The notes under the pieces were generated by a model, which ran no database searches, had not been told where the DNA came from, and worked only from the letters and a program-made list of their open reading frames with translations. The position numbers were made by a program, and so were the translations under genes. 10,070 bases of DNA from positions 1 to 10,070 of the forward strand of contig JAEXFV010000046.1 of NCBI GenBank assembly GCA_023451115.1. Reading direction: 5' to 3'. Position 1 is the stretch's first letter. Each line of letters begins with the position of its first letter. The stretch is from Bacillota bacterium (GTDB lineage: Bacteria > Bacillota > Clostridia > Christensenellales > CAG-138). This document shows positions 6,101-10,070 of this stretch, piece by piece.

Positions 6101-7648
6101 TTGGAAAGCGTAAAAGCCATCCAAATGGTCCACATTACAAAGACCTTTGGCGAAGTCATTGCCAACGACAGCGTTTGCCTGGATATCCATGCAGGGGAAA
6201 TTCTTTCCCTGCTGGGGGAAAACGGCAGCGGCAAAACCACGCTGATGAATATGCTGTCCGGTATCTATTTGCCGGATAGCGGGGATATTTTCGTGAATGG
6301 GGAGAAAGTGATTATTCGCTCCCCCAAGGACGCGTTTGATTTGGGAATCGGCATGATCCACCAGCACTTTAAGTTGGTAGACGTGTTGACTGCTGCAGAA
6401 AATATTGTTTTGGGCCTCAATGAAAGCCGGTTGACAAACCTGAAAAGCGTGCGCGCCCGTGTAAAAGAAATTTGCGACCGATATGGCTTTGTAGTAGAGC
6501 CGGACAAAAAAGTATATGACATGTCCGTCTCGGAAAAGCAGACGTTGGAAATCGTTAAAGTGCTATACCGGGGCGCGGACATTTTGATTTTGGACGAACC
6601 TACGGCAGTGCTTACGCCTCAGGAAACGGATAAGCTCTTTGCTGTCATGCGCAATATGAAAGCCGACGGCAAATCCATTGTTATCATTACCCACAAACTC
6701 CACGAGGTAATGGAAATTTCCGACCGGGTAGCCGTACTGCGTAGGGGCCAGTATATTGGAGACATTGCCACCTGTGACACCAATCCCCAGCAGCTTACGG
6801 ATATGATGGTAGGCAGAGCGGTTTCCCTCAACATCGACAGGCCGCAGCCCCAGGGCATGCAGGAGCGGCTGATTGTGGAGCACCTGAGTGTGACGGATGC
6901 AGACGGTGTGAAACGTTTGGACGATGTGTCCTTTACTGCATATAGCGGGGAGATCCTGGGCATAGCGGGCATTACGGGCAGCGGACAACGGGAGCTTTTG
7001 GAGGCGATTGCAGGGTTGCAGAACATTGAAGCGGATAGCTCCATTGTATTCTTGCCGCCAGGTGGGGAAAAGACGCAGCTCGTAGGCAAAACGCCGCTGG
7101 ATATCTATAAGCTTGGCGTAGGTTTGGCCTTTGTGCCGGAAGACCGGTTTGGCATGGGCCTGGTAGGGTCCATGGACTTGGCGGATAATGTCATGCTGCG
7201 CAGTTATAAAAACGGCAATTCTATTTTTACGGATCGCAAAACCCCTCGGGCGTTGGCACAAAAAATTGTGGATGAGCTGGAGGTGGTTACGCCGGGGCTC
7301 AACATCCCTCTGCGCCGCTTATCCGGCGGCAATGTACAAAAAGTGCTGGTAGGGCGGGAGATCGCTGCCCAGCCCAGTTTGCTGATGACCGCTTATGCTG
7401 TACGTGGCCTGGATATTAATACTTCTTACACCATTTACCATTTGCTCAACGAACAAAAGCAGCGGGGGGCCGCGGTGATGTATGTGGGCGAGGATCTGGA
7501 TGTATTGCTGGAGTTGTGCGACCGCATTCTGGTGCTTTGTGCAGGAAAGGTCAGCGGCATTGTACAAGGCAGAGCAGCCAGAAAAGAAGAAGTAGGCCTG
7601 ATGATGACCCATCTGGGTCAGCAGACGGGAGAGGCGGTGGAAGGATGA
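6101..7648 (+). CDS. BMP/nucleoside-type ABC transporter ATPase (two NBDs)
   Basis: A 515-residue cytoplasmic ATPase with two fused nucleotide-binding domains, like NupO/YufO and RbsA, powering the two permeases downstream. TTG at 6101 is chosen because AAAGGA (6088-6093) lies 7 bases upstream; the ATG at 6071 has no such site. NBD1 has Walker A GENGSGKTT (39-47, Lys45), Q-loop Gln88, signature MSVSEKQ (141-147), Walker B ILILDEPT (161-168) and switch THKLHEV. NBD2 has a Walker-A-like GITGSGQ (290-296) without the Lys, intact signature LSGGNVQK (407-414) and LLMTAYAVRGLD where the family usually has a PTRGLD segment. Loss of the second Walker Lys is normal in this family; the Ser replacing Gly in the first signature is less usual. 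It overlaps permease 1 by 4 bases (ATGA), implying coupled translation. Confidence 0.9.
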   Translation: MESVKAIQMVHITKTFGEVIANDSVCLDIHAGEILSLLGENGSGKTTLMNMLSGIYLPDSGDIFVNGEKVIIRSPKDAFDLGIGMIHQHFKLVDVLTAAENIVLGLNESRLTNLKSVRARVKEICDRYGFVVEPDKKVYDMSVSEKQTLEIVKVLYRGADILILDEPTAVLTPQETDKLFAVMRNMKADGKSIVIITHKLHEVMEISDRVAVLRRGQYIGDIATCDTNPQQLTDMMVGRAVSLNIDRPQPQGMQERLIVEHLSVTDADGVKRLDDVSFTAYSGEILGIAGITGSGQRELLEAIAGLQNIEADSSIVFLPPGGEKTQLVGKTPLDIYKLGVGLAFVPEDRFGMGLVGSMDLADNVMLRSYKNGNSIFTDRKTPRALAQKIVDELEVVTPGLNIPLRRLSGGNVQKVLVGREIAAQPSLLMTAYAVRGLDINTSYTIYHLLNEQKQRGAAVMYVGEDLDVLLELCDRILVLCAGKVSGIVQGRAARKEEVGLMMTHLGQQTGEAVEG

Positions 7649-8742
7649 AGCATAAACACGAGAAAAAAGAGCCGTTGATCCGCATTTCCAAGCGGGGAAT
7701 ATTGCCCCGGTGGAAAAGCTGGGGGATTCGACTGATCGCCTTGGCAGCATCGCTGATTGTGTGCGCAATCGTGATTTATGCCATCGTAAAGCTGAACCCG
7801 TTAAAGGTATATGGCGCTATGTTTGAGGGCGCGTTTGGCACCAATAAGCGCATGTGGGTTACCATTCGGGATACCATGATGCTCCTTTGCATTGCAGTGG
7901 GTTTAGCGCCCGCATTCCGTATGCGGTTTTGGAACGTAGGCGCGGAGGGGCAGATTTTGGTTGGCGGCATCGTGGCCGCAGCCTGCATGATTTATTTGGG
8001 CGGCAAGCTCCCCAACGGTGTTCTGATCCCGCTGATGCTTCTGTGCAGCATTGTGGCGGGAGGGCTGTGGGGCTTTATCCCCGGCGCGTTTAAAGCCAAA
8101 TGGAATACCAATGAGACCCTGTTTACCCTGATGATGAACTATATCGCCATCCAGCTTACCGCGTTTTTTGTGGCGTTGTGGGAAAATCCATTTGGTTCCA
8201 ATACCGTAGGCGTGATCAATAACAAAACCAAAGCGGGATGGTTCCCGGATATTTTTGGCCAGGCATATACTCTCAATGTAATCCTGGTTATGGCCATTGC
8301 CCTTGCCATGTATGCTTACCTGCGTTACAGCAAACAAGGGTATGAAATCGCGGTGGTAGGCGAAAGCGAAAACACTGCCCGGTACGCAGCAATCGATGTA
8401 AAACGGGTCATTATGCGCACCATGGCCATTTCCGGCGCGATCTGCGGTGTGGCAGGATTTATCGCGGTATCTGGCGCAAGCCATACCATCTCCACCAGCA
8501 CGGCAGGCGGCAGGGGATTTACTGCCATCATCGTAGCGTGGCTGGCCAAGTTTAATTCCTTCGTCATGATTGTTTTCTCGCTGCTGCTGGTGTTCATGGA
8601 AAAGGGTGCGATTGAGATCGCTTCTCGTTATAATTTGAGCGACTATGTTTCCAGCATGCTCACAGGGATTATTTTGTTCTTTATCCTGGGCAGTGAGTTT
8701 TTCATCAATTATCAAGTGAAGTTCCGCGGTGCGAGCCGATAG
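7645..8742 (+). CDS. ABC transporter permease 1 (NupP/YufP-like)
   Basis: A 365-residue integral membrane subunit of the BPD_transp_2 family. Its start ATG overlaps the ATPase stop codon (ATGA), with GAGG at 7631-7634 as a somewhat distant ribosome site. A charged Lys/Arg-rich cytoplasmic N-terminus (1-26) precedes the first membrane segment (about 28-47); several more hydrophobic segments follow. Family hallmarks are FWNVGAEGQILVGG (95-108; NVGAEGQ 97-103), WNTNETLFTLMMNYIA (153-168), the RYAAIDVKR loop and GFTAIIVAWLAKFN. It should pair with the second permease to form a heterodimeric channel, taking the ligand from the binding protein. Function as the transport channel is confident; substrate is not. 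Confidence 0.9.
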   Translation: MKHKHEKKEPLIRISKRGILPRWKSWGIRLIALAASLIVCAIVIYAIVKLNPLKVYGAMFEGAFGTNKRMWVTIRDTMMLLCIAVGLAPAFRMRFWNVGAEGQILVGGIVAAACMIYLGGKLPNGVLIPLMLLCSIVAGGLWGFIPGAFKAKWNTNETLFTLMMNYIAIQLTAFFVALWENPFGSNTVGVINNKTKAGWFPDIFGQAYTLNVILVMAIALAMYAYLRYSKQGYEIAVVGESENTARYAAIDVKRVIMRTMAISGAICGVAGFIAVSGASHTISTSTAGGRGFTAIIVAWLAKFNSFVMIVFSLLLVFMEKGAIEIASRYNLSDYVSSMLTGIILFFILGSEFFINYQVKFRGASR

Positions 8743-8756
8743 GAAGGGGGTTCTAA

Positions 8757-9743
8757 ATGACTGAGATCATTGCTCTTGTGCAAGCGGCCGTTGTATTTGG
8801 CACGGTAATCCTGTTTGGCGCCACCGGTGAAATCCTCACAGAAAAATCCGGCAATTTAAACCTGGGCGTGCCCGGCATTATGTATTTGGGGGGCATTGCG
8901 GGCCTGATGGGTGTGTTCTTTTATGAAATGAATACGCCGGAACCTGTGCCCATTGTGTGTATCCTCATCGCTATGGTTTGTGCCTTTGTGGCGGCTATGC
9001 TGGGCGGGCTGCTCTTTAGCTTCCTCACCACTACCCTACGGGCAAATCAAAATGTCACGGGTCTGACGCTGACCATATTTGCCGGTGGATTTGCTAATTT
9101 CTTTGGCGGTTCGCTCAACAAGCTGGCAGGAGGCGTAGGGCAAATCAACGTATCTGTTACCAGTGCAGCCTTCCGCGCCAATATTCCAGGCCTGGCGGAC
9201 AATTTGGGCCCGGTAGGGGAAATGCTGTTTTCCTATGGGTTTATGGCGTATCTGGCTGTGATTTTAGCGGTGCTGGTGGGCTGGTTCCTCAATCGCACCA
9301 GCGTGGGATTAAATCTGAGAGCCGTAGGCGAAAACCCTGGTACGGCAGATGCAGCGGGCATTCATGTAACCAAATATAAGTATTTGGCTACGATTATTGG
9401 CGCTGGAATCTCCGGCTTGGGCGGGCTGTATTATGTAATGGACTATACCAAGGGCACCTGGGACAGCGACGGCGGCATCGAACGGCTGGGCTGGCTGGCA
9501 GTGGCGCTGGTGATATTCTCCAGTTGGAAACCCAAACGGGGGATTTGGGGGGCTTACTTGTTTGGCATGTTGTCCTGGCTGTATTTCTATATCCCAGGGT
9601 TGACCCGCAGTTCCATGGAGCTGTTCAAAATGCTGCCCTATGTGGCTACTGTGGTGGTGCTGGTGGTGGTGTCCCTGCGGCGTAGGCGGGAAAATCAGCC
9701 GCCTGAAAGTTTGGGATTGCCTTACTTCCGGGAAGAACGTTGA
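8757..9743 (+). CDS. ABC transporter permease 2 (NupQ/YufQ-like)
   Basis: A 328-residue integral membrane subunit of the same BPD_transp_2 superfamily, in the group that partners NupP-type permeases. It starts 14 bases after permease 1, with AAGGGGG six bases before the ATG. The N-terminal GEILTEKSGNLNLGVPGIM (24-42) matches the GE..E+.G..NLG.EG motif of the family, but Pro39 stands where Glu is usual. Other conserved pieces are RANQNVTGLTLTIF, the cytoplasmic loop LRAVGENPGTADAAGI and GGLGWLAVALVIF-like C-terminal helices (here ERLGWLAVALVIF). The last residues are basic and polar. It is the last gene of the operon, followed by a terminator. Family and partner assignment are strong. Confidence 0.9.
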   Translation: MTEIIALVQAAVVFGTVILFGATGEILTEKSGNLNLGVPGIMYLGGIAGLMGVFFYEMNTPEPVPIVCILIAMVCAFVAAMLGGLLFSFLTTTLRANQNVTGLTLTIFAGGFANFFGGSLNKLAGGVGQINVSVTSAAFRANIPGLADNLGPVGEMLFSYGFMAYLAVILAVLVGWFLNRTSVGLNLRAVGENPGTADAAGIHVTKYKYLATIIGAGISGLGGLYYVMDYTKGTWDSDGGIERLGWLAVALVIFSSWKPKRGIWGAYLFGMLSWLYFYIPGLTRSSMELFKMLPYVATVVVLVVVSLRRRRENQPPESLGLPYFREER

Positions 9744-9768
9744 AGAATGTCGGGCTATACTTTGCCCC

Positions 9769-9803
9769 ATTGTAAAAGCTCTGCTTGGCAGGGCTTTTAC
9801 AAT
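9769..9803 (+). terminator. Operon-end intrinsic terminator
   Basis: ATTGTAAAAGCTCTGC pairs with GCAGGGCTTTTACAAT around TTG, with one T-G pair. The GC-rich core (GCTCTGC/GCAGGGC) is flanked by AAAA and TTTT, so the T run lies inside the extended stem, as in many A-tract/T-tract terminators. It is 25 bases after the last permease gene. Confidence 0.75.
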
Positions 9804-9855
9804 AAAAACCATCAAAAATATATTTTTATTACCTAAAAAATATTTTGAAAAACAG

Positions 9856-9884
9856 TTGTCTGGTGATTGGGAAAGGGCTATAAT
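9856..9884 (+). promoter_or_regulatory. serC promoter
   Basis: TTGTCT (9856-9861) and a perfect TATAAT (9879-9884) are 17 bases apart. An A/T-rich stretch (9804-9852) lies directly upstream and could act as an UP element. The leader to serC would be about 67 nt, too short for a T-box. Confidence 0.8.
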
Positions 9885-9957
9885 AAGAGTAAGAACAAGC
9901 AATAGAATAGTCCTTTCTCTTACAAAATAACACATAACAAAATAGGAGGGAACAGCA

Positions 9958-10070
9958 ATGTCATATGATCGTATTTACAATTTTTCAGCGGGGCCGTCCA
10001 TGCTGCCGGTACCAGTGCTGGAAAAAGCGCGGGACGAGATGCTGAATTACCAGGGGAGCGGGATGAGCGT
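9958..10070 (+). CDS. serC: Phosphoserine aminotransferase (3' end missing)
   Basis: Only the first 37 complete codons are in the window. The ATG at 9958 has AGGAGGG seven bases upstream. The start MSYDRIYNFSAGPSMLP followed by VLEKARDEMLNYQGSGMSV-type residues is the characteristic N-terminus of SerC, a PLP aminotransferase that makes O-phosphoserine from 3-phosphohydroxypyruvate with glutamate in serine synthesis. The NFSAGP and GSGMS elements are the recognisable parts. It has its own promoter and is separated by a terminator from the transporter operon. Whether serA follows cannot be seen. Confidence 0.9.
   Translation, partial: MSYDRIYNFSAGPSMLPVPVLEKARDEMLNYQGSGMS

Noticed and set aside
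7903..8715. 270-residue frame on the - strand
   Set aside because: Antisense to permease 1; low-complexity His/Asp/Gln composition typical of a shadow of a membrane protein.
9640..9930. 96-residue + strand frame spanning the end of permease 2, the terminator and the serC promoter
   Set aside because: Runs through a terminator hairpin and a consensus promoter; no family similarity.

Overview
The window looks like chromosomal DNA of a Gram-positive anaerobe of class Clostridia, possibly an Oscillospiraceae-type gut bacterium. This rests on strong AGGAGG-type ribosome binding sites, short lipoprotein signal peptides followed by Ala/Pro/Glu-rich linkers, consensus sigma-A-like promoters, and well-formed intrinsic terminators after nearly every unit. 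The taxonomic placement is inference; no rRNA or marker gene is present. All genes lie on the + strand. I see no insertion sequence, phage gene, CRISPR array or tRNA.

Left part (1-2670): two adjacent SurA/PrsA-type foldase genes. The first is cut by the left edge. The second is a complete predicted lipoprotein with a recognisable parvulin (PpiC) core. The two share a region around the rotamase domain and look like tandem paralogues, but in the first one the signature His of the domain is replaced. A bidirectional-type terminator closes this unit.

Middle left (2671-4235): a single-gene unit for a threonine-synthase-like PLP enzyme (thrC). It has a small palindrome, a probable promoter and a leader of about 180 nt rich in potential stems that matches no riboswitch class I can recognise. 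A 15-bp perfect-stem terminator ends it.

Centre and right (4236-9803): a four-gene ABC uptake system of the BMP/NupNOPQ type, with substrate-binding lipoprotein, double-NBD ATPase and two different permeases. Two -10 boxes sharing a 13-base sequence lie upstream. A strong terminator sits between the binding-protein gene and the ATPase gene, which would make the binding protein more abundant than the membrane complex. ATPase and permease 1 overlap by 4 bases and permease 2 follows after 14 bases. The family usually imports nucleosides or related small molecules, but the binding motif here departs from the nucleoside-binding consensus, so the ligand is open.

Right edge (9804-10070): a promoter and the first 37 codons of serC (phosphoserine aminotransferase).

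Most of the window is ordinary. The items worth a second look are the degenerate foldase paralogue, the insertion in the intact parvulin domain, the structured thrC leader, the double promoter and terminator layout of the ABC operon, and the paired degeneration of one ATP site in the ATPase. I do not see a clear new multi-gene system.
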